The position numbers and the translations under genes were made by a program. The notes beneath the pieces were generated by a model, which searched no databases, was not told the origin of the DNA, and saw only the letters and a list, made by a program, of their open reading frames with translations. Shown here piece by piece: positions 45,591 to 57,055 of a stretch of 64,000 nt of DNA (position 1 is its first letter; each line of letters opens with the position of its first letter). This stretch comes from Anastrepha obliqua (taxonomy: Eukaryota > Arthropoda > Insecta > Diptera > Tephritidae): NCBI RefSeq assembly GCF_027943255.1, contig NC_072893.1, positions 36,974,001 through 37,038,000 on the forward strand, written 5' to 3'.

Positions 45591-45733
45591 ACCCTCTTAC
45601 AAGAGGACTTGAGGAGCTTAAACGGCTTCCTAGAGTCTTGATCTTCATTCCGCGATGCCAAGGCCTCTGTTTAAGTCACTTACTGAGTCTTATTATTTGT
45701 CAAATAAACTCTGTATTTAATTTTAATTCTTAA

Positions 45734-46000
45734 GGGGGCAGACACCTGTAAACGGCCATATTTTCCCTGATTTTCATTAAAATTATCAATATATTTTTTT
45801 CAAAATTGGTGTACAGTTTATTTATGCATTAAAATAATATACCTTTTTTTATTTTAATCATTTGAAATGGCGGCTGTACACTCAATTCTTCCAGGAAGGT
45901 CGCAGCGGAGCTTCTCAATCGGTGGGCTTTGTAGCATCGGCATCAAACCAAAAATTTTATTGTTTATTAATCTCATAATTTCTAAACTCAGTTTCATTTC
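45734..46000. mobile_element. TTAA/GGGG element, truncated copy
   Basis: Starts TTAA-GGGGGCAGACACCTGTA at 45730 and matches the inverse of 42985-43296 (e.g. GGCGGCTGTACACTCAATTC). Homology stops near 46000, where a DD41D mariner begins, so the mariner interrupted or truncated it. Confidence 0.75.
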
Positions 46001-46004
46001 AAAT

Positions 46005-46921
46005 TTCAGTTTCAAGGGCCGGTATTGATTTTGAATAAAAAACAATTTTTTTATGAAATTATTCTTATTTCTCTTTATTATGATAATATTGGTACAGCTC
46101 AATTACGTATGGAACAAAATATCGGCCAAATGGCCGCCGCGGCCTCGGCCGCACACCTCCATCCGATGGTCCAAATTTTCAATGACGCTGAGGCATAATT
46201 GAGGTTCTATGCCGTTAGTGTGCCGAATTATCTCATCCTTTAGCTCTTGAATTGTTGCTGGCTTATCGACGTACACCTTTTCTTTCCAATAACCCCAAAC
46301 AAAGAAATTCAACGGTATCAAATCACATGATCTTGGCAGCCAATTGACATCGCCGCGACGTGAGATTATTCGGCCATCAAATTTTTCGCGCAAAAGAGCC
46401 ATTTTTCCTTAGGTGTGTAACAAGTGGCACCGTCCTGTTGAAACCACATATCGTCCACGTCCATATCTTCCAATTCGGCCATAAAAAGCTCGTTATCATC
46501 TCACGATAGCGAACACTATTCACAGTAACTGCCTGACCGGCCTCACTTTGGAAAAAATACGGCCCAATGATGCCGCCGGCCCATAAACCGCACCAAACAG
46601 TCACTCTTTGTGGGTGCATTGGTTTTTTGGCAATCACTCTTGGATTATCATTCGCCCAAGTGCGGTAATTCTGCTTATTGACGAATCCACTGAGGTGAAA
46701 ATGTGCCTCATCACTGAAGATGAAGTGCGCGATATGCATATTTGAACGCCCGTTTTTATAATAAGCCTTGTTAACTTTTAAGCGATGCTCGATTATGTGT
46801 CTTTCCATGGTTCAAATTGAATTAGTCTGAGATTCAAAAATGTCACATGAAATGCAGAAAAAAACTTGGCGTTTAGGTGTGGTTCACATTAAACATCGGC
46901 TCTTGAAATTTTACCACCCTT
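46005..46921 (-). mobile_element. DD41D mariner, about 917 bp, DNA-binding region deleted
   Basis: Right end is the inverse of AAGGGTGGTAAAATTTCAAG (to 46921, TA at 46922-46923); left end region TTTCAGTTTCAAGGGCCGG near 46005-46025. Minus strand: MERHIIEHRLKVNKAYYKNG then RSNMHIAHF is fused to IFSDEAHFHLSGFVNKQNYR, skipping the helix-turn-helix domain. It shares termini and deletion position with 8063-8480. Confidence 0.88.
46102..46808 (-). pseudogene. DD41D transposase, frameshifted, third Asp replaced by Asn
   Basis: The first frame runs MERHIIEHRL to VTVNSVRYREMITSFLWPNW and, one frame over, WFQQDGATCYT. The second frame (46402-46102) holds VNWLPRSCDLIPLNFFVWGY to the C-terminus RGRGGHLADILFHT. 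First Asp (SDEAHF) and second Asp (QQDGA) are present; the third, which is D in TPLDYFLWG at 28.6 kb, is N in IPLNFFVWG. Together with two frame changes and a missing DNA-binding domain, it is dead. Confidence 0.88.
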
Positions 46922-46923
46922 TA

Positions 46924-47890
46924 CATGGAAAAACGTCACTTCATAACTTAAAGAATTTCTGCAACATCTTGATTCTGTTGTACTTTTACCGAGAGTACGC
47001 AGGGTATAAAAACTATTATTAACATTATACGAGGTACACACACTCACACACACATGCAAGTGTCTACAAATGAGCGCAATACGGTAGGTAATTATCTAAA
47101 ATAAATACTTTTCATTTTTTTCACTTTATTTTCAATATTTTTTTATTACTGTATAAAATGGCTCGGGCAGAATTCGCACTGGTTTCCTCCACTACATGCA
47201 TATGTGTGTACAGGGTGTTTATTTAGACACCTGACTAATCAGCCGTTCAAGTAAATAAACGGTAAATAACTGAACAGTGTTCATAAATCGTGCGAATTCG
47301 AGCCCAGAATCAACGTGCAGGTCAAAATATTTTCAAAGCTATGTGAGAATAATACGCACGAGACTCTCAGCACCACCACCCATCAAATTGAGTGCTTGAA
47401 GTGATTAGCTTGCCGAAGACAACATTAGTCCACGGCCAAAGTGATTGTTAAAGGTGAGCGCCAGAGCCAAATGATTTACAAAGTTTTGGTTACCTGCGTC
47501 AATATTGCTTGTCTAGGGGTTAAATGGTCCAGTGCAACAAAATCTCATGTCACACAGCGATTGCAACATCTTAAGAAATGGCGTTACCGTAAATTGACGG
47601 CCTGGTCTGTGCTCATAAATTAGCTACATTTGACGTCTTCGCAGACGAAACTCTGCTTATGCCAAATGATGCGACTGAACTCATTCAAGCAACTTCCGCT
47701 ATTTGCGGTGAAATTATTTTACTCTCAAACATTGAGCGCAAGTCCTGCAATTTTATTTTTGCCTAATAAAGTTTACGCAAAAACAATTCAAGTATGCAAG
47801 CTTACACACCATTGCAAGGATGATCAATTTACCAGGTTTGGCCATTAGATATGGAGAAAAAGAAAATTATGCGCGCAACTTCGGCTACCA
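46924..47890. other. No firm feature; possible unpaired terminus
   Basis: CAGGGTGTTTATTTAGACAC at 47211 after TA looks like a transposon end, but no inverted partner was found. (CACA)n at 47040-47052. Open frames at 47441-47850 show no known motif. Confidence 0.4.
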
Positions 47891-48123
47891 CCAAGGCGAA
47901 TCTATTCAAGGTGGTAGTATTCGAACAACAACAACATTTAGAATAAGAAAAATTGGAACTTTCAAAGGAAAGATATTAGAGAAATGGAATGAATGACAAA
48001 TAAATGAAATTAGTTTGTTGCACATTAACAACACACTGACATTTCAAACAAAGTAAAGGTGAATGGAAGAAATGGAAATAAATTACAATACTTTCATCAC
48101 ACCACCTTATATAGATACCAAGG
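47891..48123. mobile_element. MITE, 233 bp
   Basis: CCAAGGCGAATCTATTCAAG and GTGGTAG at the left; inverse of CCTTGGTATCTATATAAGGT and GGTG at the right. Non-coding, containing CAACAACAACA. A second copy at 61224-61428. Superfamily unknown. Confidence 0.7.
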
Positions 48124-48302
48124 ATGATAGATACCAGGTTTGATCGGTAGGTATGGTGAAAAAAAAATTTTTTTGAGGTGAACTTTGGATTCTACGTCAT
48201 TCGTTTTGTGTTTCACTAAGCTAAAGCTAAATTTGTGAAACACAAAACAAATGGCGTCGGCTTATCTGTCAAATTTGCTCAGAGCCGAATAACGATTTGC
48301 CA

Positions 48303-49800
48303 TGTTGTTGTTGTTGTTAAAGTGGTTGATTATTTCCACTAAAATAATCCTAATTAGTGACCAGCACCGATTTACTACCACTGTCCTTGTGTGATGATGT
48401 TTTGTATTTTTTTTTTGTTCTAAGTCAGATCCATTTGGTGAGGTCCAAGTATATCAGCAAATTCTTTATCTCGATGTCTGAGATCTCTTGAATTTGCTGC
48501 AGGAAAGGCTTACCAAAGGAGCGGAGTCGTGCCCTAGCTAGCCCTAGACAATCACGTAAGTAGTGAAAACGACTTTCCTTCGCCTCTTCCGCTTGACAGC
48601 TTCTACAGATGGGTTTAAAGGATAAGTTGAGTATAGCTGCATGATCCCCTATTTTCCAATGGCCTGTAAGGGTTGCAGTGATGCGTGAACTGTTTGGCCG
48701 AGGACATCCTAACAGGTGATTTGTCCTTTGGAAGTCGGCTGAAGCATGATAGTGTGAAGCAATGGATGCTTTTAATGTGTTGAGTGGGGTGGAGACTGCC
48801 CGTGCCTCTGCTATTTCTAGTGTCGAACCTTTTCTCGCTAGCTCATCCGCTATCTCATTACCCCGTGTGTTCCTATGGTCGGGAACCCATATCAGAGTAA
48901 TTTTAAGCCGATGACTAAGCAATTCTAGTTCCTCTCTACACTGTAAGACTAGCTTGGGTGAAATGGAGTTGGAGTCTAAGGCCTTTATAGCTGCTTGACC
49001 GTCTGAGAGATGGCTACTTTTGCACCAATTTCTTTGTAGAGTTTTAGTGATTTGCATGCTTCTCTGATCGCTAGAAGTTCTGCCTGGAACACGCTGGCAT
49101 AGTCAGGAAGTCTAATTGACTGAGGTAGGTTGAGTGGCTACGAATGGAAGCCAGCTACCACACCACAATTCATCTTAGAACCGTCAGTATATATTTGAAT
49201 GTCGTATCTTTCAATCACCTTCCCTTTGTTCCATTCGGCTCTCGGTGGAAAACGTACCATGAAGCCTTTCTTGAAGTTTAGGTCTGGGACTATGTAGTCT
49301 GATCTGTTTTTGAACAGCCGGGGTCCCTATAGGAGGACCTTGCTGTGACCGTACGACCTTGTTGTCTCTGAGACTCACCGCGCTGCAAGTAGCTATTGTT
49401 TTAATGTGTAGATCTAATGGTAGCAGATGAGTTAGTACATTGAACGCTTCAGTAGGACTGGTGCTAAGCGCTCCTGTAGTTAAGATGCACGCTGTTCTTG
49501 GTATCTTGTTCAGCTTAGTTTTGTAGTATTTCTTTTCTGTTGCAGGCCACCAAACTAGTGCCGCATATGTTAGTATTGGCCTTACAATGGCTGTATAGGA
49601 CCAATTGGATAGTTTTGGTTGGATACCCCATTTTTTAAACAACATTCTCTTACACGTGCAAAGTACTCTACGTTGAACCTCCAGCTGAGTTTGAGATCTA
49701 AGATAACACCTAGGTATTTTGCCTGTTGGGGTAACGTAAGACCAACGCCGTTTAGTTTTGGGGTATTAAAGTTTCGTATCTTGGTTTTCACTTAAACTAC
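48303..49800 (-). pseudogene. LINE, 3' 1.5 kb: thumb, RNase H, Cys/His tail
   Basis: Minus strand in three frames. 49582-49791: GVGLTLPQQAKYLGVILDLK (after YADD). 49211-49645: WSYTAIVRPILTYAALVWWP and LLPLDLHIKTIATCSAVSLR. 48425-49057: LSDGQAAIKALDSNS (RNase H Asp), LIWVPDHRNTRGNEIADELA (last Asp; the usual Gly of PGH is Asp), a CRSCQAEEAKE...HYLRDC tail. An A-rich 3' end lies at 48403-48418, and (CAA)n at 48304-48319 may mark the true 3' terminus. The region around the first RNase H Asp (49060-49200) is degenerate. Confidence 0.85.
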
Positions 49801-50593
49801 AGTCTGTGCGCCCAATTACTGAGTAATATCAGAGCTTCTACCATAATCTCACTGATTATGGTTGGAAACATTCCTGAAACCAAGACCACACTGCCAGGTT
49901 GTAAACCGCTAAAAATCTTTTCACCATGTATAGATACGCTTTGGCTACCTCGTCACCGAGTTCTTGGCAGCCAAATTCTGCTCGCTCATTTCACATGTAT
50001 TCACAAACACACGTCCAATCAGTCGTTGTTTAGTAGGATACGAAGCAACGTGAGCGCAGCCTGTGCTGATTTTTTCGTATATCACCAACACAATCTCAGT
50101 TTTTCGTAAGCAAGACGCTGTCATGAACTCGGTTACGTCAGCCAATCAGCTCATTCTCTCAAATTCACTGAGAGCCTATAATCGTTAACAGGTCGCACCT
50201 GCTACATTTTTTTCATCATGCCTACACCACTTATTACACATCCCCTCCCACTCTCTCTATGACCTCCTCATCCTATAAGAGGCCTAAATTATAATAAAAA
50301 AAGGTCGAAATTGCTATAATCTCGAAATGATTCTCTTATTCAAAAATAAATCCAAATGCTAAAAATGTTTTCAATCACATAAATCTAAAGTAAAGATCCT
50401 TTATGGATTTTTCGCTTTTAAAATATTTGAAAAAAAAAAAATCTATACATCTGGAGCAAAACCACCCTTTGCAACGCATTGCCACATTTTTCAATATAAA
50501 GGCGTTATTTAATGCCACCCATGCAAACTGATGTGCACTAATATAACAAAATTAAATTGGTTTTGCGTGATAATTAGCGATTGCATTGTTGTG
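49801..50593. other. No recognisable feature
   Basis: Past the 5' truncation point of the LINE no signal was identified. Confidence 0.45.
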
Positions 50594-51123
50594 AAGGGTC
50601 TTTCAAAAGTGACGCTTACATCTCAATAGTGAGAAATACTTAGACCGTACATTTTTTATGCGCCATCTTTGACATTTGCCAACTAAGCTGATGTACAATT
50701 TTCCACGATAGAACAACGCTTTGAAACTTATTACGAAAATGGTCGACCTTTAAGAAGATTTTCTGTGGAAATAATCGTCCGAAAGACGCGATAACTCAAA
50801 GGTTATTGCAAGACTTCAAGAAACTGGTCGCGTCGAGGATAGAAAAAGGGTTAACAGACCAAACACTGGACGTTTTATTGCTGTTGTGACGCAAAGTGTT
50901 GCTGGACAACCTTTAACATGAATATCTCGACGCTCTCATTAATTAGGCATTCATGAATCGACTGCCTGGCGGATTTTACCTGCTCATGGTGGATATTTAA
51001 ACGACGTAATTTTTCAAATATAATTATTGAGAACCGCATTTTGAATAAAAAATAGTGAAATCTGAAAAAATCTAATTTTTTTATTTGAAGACATCAACTA
51101 GCCTCGCCTTTTGAAAGACCCTT
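50594..51123 (+). mobile_element. DD41D mariner deletion derivative, about 530 bp
   Basis: Ends AAGGGTCTTTCAAAAGTGAC (50594) and the inverse of AAAGGGTCTTTCAAAAGGCG (to 51123). TA lies on the right (51124-51125), TG on the left. The plus strand retains the N-terminal, DNA-binding part missing in the other copies: EQRFETYYENGRPLRRF, then LLQDFQETGRVEDRKRVNRP and IAVVTQSVAGQPL, LGIHESTAWRIL. The catalytic domain is deleted. Complementary to the copies at 28425 and 46005, though a different family by termini. Confidence 0.85.
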
Positions 51124-51574
51124 TATAACAAATTCACAACTATACGAGTAGTTATGGTATGTACATGAAGGTATAATAATTGTTTGGCTATTAAAAAGTG
51201 AATTCCACTCGAATGTTATGAATCTGTTAGTAGAGAATAAAATTAATACAAATCCATATATTGAAGATTTCTATGCCTGTGTGGCTTTGATAAAAGGGCG
51301 CATATCAGGCAAGGGCTTACTGTGCTATGGTGCAAGCAAAAAAACAAAAACTGGTTCAGTGGGGTCCAGTGACACGCCTCAAAACAGATTCATTTCAGTT
51401 TCATATTTTTTTAAGTAACTTCGTTCGAGATCGCACGGTTCATAAATATTGAATTAAAGTTATGAAGCAAGTAAACTATCGAACTGATAAGCCTTCTTTC
51501 ATGCGAATATTCGCGCATTCGTGTTTTTGCAGTAAGAATTGTAATGCAATTTTACTGTGTGCATACATTTTCTT

Positions 51575-51848
51575 CTTTTCGATTTTCGCCGAATTTAACA
51601 AAGTGCGCCAGTCGTTTTTTCTCGTGCTAACCGGTGCCAGTTGGACATCCAAGTGAAGCCAAGTTCTTCTCCAAATGATCTTTCCAACGCAAAGGAGGCC
51701 TTCCTCTTCCTCTGCTACCAACAGCTGGTACCGCTTCGAATACTTTCAGAGCGGGAGCGTCTCTATCAATTCGGACGACATGGCCGTCGTAAAGCTCATA
51801 CAGCTCATGGTTCCATCGCCTGCGATATTCTCCGTTGTACTTATGTCT
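51575..51848 (-). pseudogene. LINE C-terminus (no RNase H)
   Basis: Minus-strand sequence matches 25770-26045 of the plus-strand LINE (RPPLRWK and NDWR(T/A)LLNSAKI regions). It is cut at 51848 by the mariner at 51852 and the LINE does not resume beyond 52942. Confidence 0.75.
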
Positions 51849-51851
51849 ATA

Positions 51852-52940
51852 CCAGGTATGTTCAAAAAGTACCGCGAATTTTGTATTCTTTCAAAAATTA
51901 TTTATTTATTCATTAATATCTATTTTGTCCACTTCAAAGTAATCCTCATTCGAAGCACTTCAAAAAATCATTTTTTTTGTTCAACTCCTCCTTCGATGCC
52001 GTTTTTATCTCGTCAATCGTAGCGTAGCATTGTCCTTTCATAGGCCTCTTCAGTTTCGGGAACAAGAAAAAGTCACAGGGGCCAGATCTGGGGAAAACGC
52101 TAGCTGTGGCATCATTAGTGTGATGTTTTTGGCCAAAAAGTCGCGTACAAGCAACGATGTGTGAGCAGGGGCAGGGGCGTTATCGTGAAGAGCCAATTTT
52201 TGTTCTTCCACAAATCCGGACGTTTCTGAATTGCAGGTAATATTCCTTATTGACCGTTTTACCCTGTGGAAAGAACTCATGATGCACGACGCTCCTGCAA
52301 TCGAAGAAAAACGTAAGCAAAACTTTTACATTCGACCGAACTTGCCGCGCTTTTTTCGTTCTTGGTTCGTGCGGCAGCTCCATTGAGCTGATTGAGTCTT
52401 GGTTTCCACGTCATAACCGCAAACCCACGATTCGTCACCAGTTATGACCCTCTGGAGCAAATTTGGGTCGTCGTGGACAGAGTCCAACATCTCATTAGCA
52501 ATGTTCATGCGATGCTGCTTTTGGACGAAATTGAGCAGTTTTGGTACGAATTTTGCGGCGACCCGTCTCATGCCCAAATCATTGAAAAAAGTCGAATGGC
52601 ACGAGTCAATCGACCTTCTGAGAACAACCGGTAAACGTTGCTTTGTTCCAAAGTAGCTTCTCCGTATGACACAGTCAACATTTGGAAGGCATCCGCGCAC
52701 TTAATTTCGTTTTTAACACAAAATTTGATACAGATTCTTTGATCCATCTTTTTGAATAGGTAAAAATCGAAGACGAGCCGAAACACGTGCAAGCAAAGCA
52801 GCTGTCAACAATTAACTGAAAATTCAAAATGGCCGAACTCGTCGGCATGAGTACCAACATATCGCCACAAAAAAATCGAAATTCGAATATACGTAACCTG
52901 CGAAAATTCAAAATTCGCGATACTTTTTAAACACACCTCG
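51852..52940 (-). mobile_element. Cecropia-like mariner, 1089 bp, both ends
   Basis: Left end CCAGGTATGTTCAAAAAGTA continuing CCGCGAATTTTG and right end the inverse of CGAGGTGTGTTTAAAAAGTA then TCGCGAATTTTG: 26 or more of 32 positions pair. TA on both sides (51850-51851, 52941-52942). It lies next to a LINE fragment. Full span of transposase coding sequence is present but frameshifted. Confidence 0.9.
51907..52745 (-). pseudogene. Cecropia-like mariner transposase, frameshifted
   Basis: Order on the minus strand: MDQRICIKFCVKNEIKCADA and FQMLTVSYGEATLEQSNVYR (52745-52640), FVPKLLNFVQKQHRMNIANE (linker), VITGDESWVCGYDVETKTQS (first Asp, 52440), KVLLTFFFDCRSVVHHEFFP and GKTVNKEYYL, LHDNAPAPAHTSLLVRDFLA (second Asp), AFSPDLAPVTFSCSRN (third region, Asp lost by frame change), and NEDYFEVDKIDINE at the C-terminus. 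At least four frame changes. Part of the helix-turn-helix region between 52570 and 52640 is deleted. Confidence 0.82.
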
Positions 52941-52942
52941 TA

Positions 52943-53868
52943 TATACCACTAAGAAAAGGATAAGTTTTCGGCGGTACATGTAATATTCTTTTACAAATC
53001 GAGCACTTGTGGGACTGACATATTTTTTCTTTGGCTGTGTTAAGTATTTGTAGGTAAGAGTTCCATATCGAAAAACGAGTTACGTATTCGAGGTTATTTT
53101 TTGTACTTTGAAAAATAGAAGAGGACGAAATTCTGAGAATGGCTTAAAAATCAATGCCAACATGACAAAATTCATGTCGATCAGTCGTAGGAATGTCTAC
53201 AGTCATCTCACCCAGACCAGTAATAGCATGCCGATTGAACGGGTTAATAAATCTAAGTAACTCGGCCGCTTTTTAATGAAAAATGCTATGATTCCATATA
53301 AATGAAATGCCGCATAGATATTTTGCCTTGCTATTTGGGAACCCATTTTCATAAATTCATAATTTTCAATAACTACTGGAAGTGGGTGGAATATTTTGCC
53401 CACTAGTTCGTGGTTGATAAACATATGTTTGTATGTATATGAATGTATGAATGCATGTACATATGTATGTATAATATCATCTATTATTGTATTTCAAGCG
53501 ATCAGTAGGTTTCTCTAAATTGCTGCTACAACAACTACAGCGATCTCATAACTTCCGTTTACGTAAGAATTCTAATGAAATAGCCTTTGAACTGTTTCAG
53601 TTAATGTAAACGAAGTTCAAATCTAAATTACAGTTTGTATGCCAGGCGTTTATGAAAATATACATAGCTAATGCACATTAAGGTGCATCATCAGGTAAAA
53701 AATGTTGATTTTCCGAGGAAATCAAATAATTTTTTTTTTATATTTTTTATGACTTTCATTAAAATATTTTAGTAGTTCACAGGGTTATTCGTACGTGTAC
53801 AGAGCATCGTCTAAAAAAATTCCCGAAAAATCTTATTATCATACATCGAATTTTTAATATGATTAATG
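52943..53868. other. No firm feature
   Basis: A TAG|GTAAGA junction at 53053/53054 was considered as a splice signal and set aside. (ATGT)n at 53430-53470. Confidence 0.45.
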
Positions 53869-54187
53869 TAATCTTTTAGACCACCTGAGGGAAAAAATTC
53901 GTGAAATAGACGCAGTTTGCAAAAGAAAAAATTGTGTCACAAGAGCATTTTGACAATGTCTAAAATCCATGAATTAAAGTTCGAACTTTTAGAGCACGCA
54001 CCGTATTCACCAGCACTCCTGGTCCCTAGCCCTCGCATATGTTTCCAGACCTAAAATAATTTTTGCATGGAAATCATTTTTCATTAAATAATGATGTCAT
54101 AACAGCTATGGAATCGTATATTCCAGTCTTTCCAGATACACATTTCAGAGATGGAAGTCATAAATTTGAATCTCGTTGGAACAAATG
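53869..54187 (+). pseudogene. Irritans-like mariner remnant, first part
   Basis: It matches 7570-7890 of the remnant at 7360-8015 (e.g. CATTTTGACAATG, GAGCACGCACCGTATTCACC, GAATCTCGTTGGAACAAATG). The coding frame is broken. The match is interrupted at 54187 and resumes at 55385. Confidence 0.8.
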
Positions 54188-55374
54188 CAAGAGTGATAGA
54201 AACAAGATTGCGCCCATCAGAGAGTGCGGGACGTCGCTTTAGCTGAGTTGTGCAGTATTGCCAACCATTTGCTCTTCGCAATAAATTTAGTGCTTTTTTA
54301 TACCGAAAATGCGATAATTTTGAAGTTTCGTGTTGGTTTCTTTTTTTTTTAATTTAAAGCTACCGAAACTGTAAGTTAAAAAAAACTGTATTATTAAACA
54401 AACGAATGTTAAAAAAGCTCACTCTGAGAAAATTTTAGAGTTAATGAAAAGTTTTTGGTTCTTATCAAATTTGATATTTTGAAATTGAAAATTTAATTTA
54501 TTGCTTCTTTTAAGGTTATGTTAGAATATTACATTTTCTTTTCTCAACGCTTCTTAACATAGAACACTTTTTTACAAATTTTAAAAAGCGTTTGAATTTA
54601 CTGAATGCGAAGTAAAACCATAGAGGTGTAATCGCTTCTTTCGTTCCTCAATCTTTAGTGGGGCAAAGGGCATCCAGAGGTGTATTCATAGTAAAAATAA
54701 CCAACAAAATACCAGAAAATACTGAAAAAACCATAACGACATCTTTGCAAAAAGAGTATCTCATCTTGTTACATAACCTGAAATATAGCAAAAAAGTCGT
54801 TCCCTTAACAAAAGAGTTTCTCTTAACAAAAAAGTCATATATTAAATTGTACATCACCATAACACATTTACGTATTTAAAACAAAAACGCACATTTCAAA
54901 GACAATTTGACACGCATACAAAGTTCTTTAAGTAATTCAATACAAATTTGGTATTTTATTTTCTTTAAATGGGCATTTTAGTGCGTTTTTATATCAAAAG
55001 CTAGGCAGCATTGCAGTAGTGAGAGAGAGATTTGACTGCTGAAAGGAGAAGAACACCAACAATAACCGCAAACGCGGGCAATGCGCCCAGAAGTTAAAAA
55101 AAATAAAGCTAAAAAAACTGAGTGAAATTTTTGAACTAATTTTTAAAAAATTTATATTTTACAAAATTATAAACATTACATTTTAATTAGAAAGACATGA
55201 AGAAAGAACTAAAATTCCGAGACTAAATAGGTAATCTGGACTAAAAATAGACTAAATGGTAATCTGGCCATACTGGTCACCAATTGTACTAATACAACGT
55301 AGCTCATTGTCAAATTCGCTGAGAACAAAGTAACGGTACCTCGATAGGCGCCATCTCATTATTCTTTCCATCAT
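54188..55374. mobile_element. Non-coding transposon, 1187 bp, 10-bp duplication
   Basis: It splits the irritans-like mariner; the flanks GGAACAAATG (54178-54187) and GGAGCAAATG (55375-55384) are a 10-bp target duplication with one mismatch, and the unbroken relative at about 7880 has only one copy. Ends are CAAGAGTGATAGAAACAAGA and the inverse of ATGATGGAAAGAATAATGAG, imperfect inverted repeats leading to a shared GCGCC. A 9-10 bp duplication suggests a Mutator-like element. No coding frame of note. Homologue at 56001-57055. Confidence 0.85.
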
Positions 55375-55384
55375 GGAGCAAATG

Positions 55385-55490
55385 TATTGATGTTTAGGGA
55401 GACTATACTGAGTAACAGAGTGAATTTCAAACCAGAAAAATTGTGTTTTTCTTATCGAACCAAAAAAATTTATTGAGCAACCTAGTATAT
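55385..55490 (+). pseudogene. Irritans-like mariner remnant, second part
   Basis: GGGAGACTATACTGAGTAAC and TTGTGTTTTTCTTATCGAAC correspond to 7905-7970 of the other copy, completing the C-terminus and 3' UTR. Confidence 0.8.
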
Positions 55491-56000
55491 ATAAAATTTT
55501 TTAAAAACTTCACTGCAGATCTCTTCGCATTATATTTTCCACCATCCGAGACTATTTACTGGAAAAAAAGTGTTTGCTACATATGTAAATGTGCTGAACT
55601 TTAATATTTTGGCAGAACTCATAAAATATAGTCCACATTTTATGATTCACTTTGGAAAAATAATACCGTTTTATCTGGTGGCAAGTGTGAGACACTATAA
55701 TGTACAAACACGTGGGTGTGAGATTAATACATTCGCGCATTTTTATTATCGCAATTCACCGTATTTGCTTGCTGACGGTGGTGTATAGGGGTAAAAAGCG
55801 TATTTCATTTGTACTGATTCCTGAGTTCGCTTCTTCTAAGTAGAAATGAAAGAGCGGAGCCGGAAGGAGCTCGGTCGAGTACCCATTAAAGAGCGTCTCC
55901 TTCGTTCTGCTGGTTAGGCAAGTTTCTAGTAAGCCACCTGTTGAAAGATGTGAACAAAATGCAGATTACCGTATTTCAAGAGAGATGTGGAAGAAATCGC
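55491..56000. other. No recognisable feature
   Basis: No element or coding motif. It ends at the next Mutator-like copy. Confidence 0.4.
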
Positions 56001-57055
56001 ATGATGGAAAGAATAATGAGGTGGCGCCCAAGAATGATAGAAAGAAGATTGCGCCCATCAGAGCGTACGTGACGTCACGTTTGCTGAGTTGTGCAGTATT
56101 GCCAACCATTTGCTCTTCGCAATAAATTTAGTGCTTTTTTATACCGAAAATGCGAAAATTTTGAAGTTTCGTATTTGTTTCTTTTTTTTAATTTAAAGCT
56201 ACCGAAACTTCAGGTTAAAAAACAAACTATATTATTAAACAAAAAAGGTTAAAAAAGGCCACTCTGAGAAGATTTTAGTGCTAATGCAAATTAGTTGGTT
56301 TTTATAAAATTTGATATTTTGAAAGTGTGAATTTAATTTTTCATCAATCCTTAATGAGACATAGGACATTAAGAGTTATACTATACTATACTATACAGAA
56401 AATACTAAAGAAACCATACTGACATTTTTACAAAAATAGTACCTTATCTAGTTACATAACTTCAAATATAGCAAAAAAGTCGTTCCCTTAACAAAAGAGT
56501 CTCGCTTAAAAAAACAACTCATAAATTAAATTATACATAAGCATAACACATTTATTTAAGAAAACGCACATTTTAAAGACAAAGTTCTTTAAGTGATTTA
56601 ATAAACATTTGTTGGGTTATTTTCTTTGAATGAGCATTTTAGTGCGTTTTTATATCCAAAGCTAGACAACACTGCAGTAGCTAGAGAGAGATTTGACTGC
56701 CGAAAGCAGAAGAACACCAACAACACCTGCAATCGCGGGCAATGCCACCAGATGTTAAAAAAAAGTGAAGCTAAATAAAACTGAGTGAATTATTTAAATA
56801 ATTATTAAAAAATGTATATTTTACAAAATTATAAACATGACATTTTAATTAGAACAACTAGAAAAATGTCATGAAGAAAGACTAAAACTCCGAGACACAA
56901 AATAATAAAAATAACAAAAAAATATGATAAATCAAGTTACGAAAATGGTAATCTGGCCATACTGGAGCTAAAATCACGTAACTAGTTGTCAAATTCGTTG
57001 AGCGCAAAGTAACGGGACCACGAAAGGCGCCACCTCATTATTCTTTCCATTCCAT
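56001..57055. mobile_element. Second copy of the non-coding Mutator-like transposon
   Basis: The body from CAAGAATGATAGAAAGAAGA (56029) to CTCATTATTCTTTCCATTCC (57050) follows the element at 54188-55374 almost throughout (e.g. TGCTCTTCGCAATAAATTTA, GAGAGAGATTTGACTGC). In front of it, 56001-56028 is an extra inverse copy of the right terminus (ATGATGGAAAGAATAATGAG and GTGGCGCC). Flanks GAAATCGC and GAAATGCA are only partly alike. Confidence 0.8.

Noticed and set aside
47211..47235. Transposon end CAGGGTGTTTATTTAGACAC after TA
   Set aside because: No inverted partner within several kb, so not called as an element.
53020..53075. Second recursive splice site, TAG|GTAAGA at 53053/53054
   Set aside because: The pyrimidine tract is interrupted by an AG nine bases upstream and the donor is not the full GTAAGT consensus.
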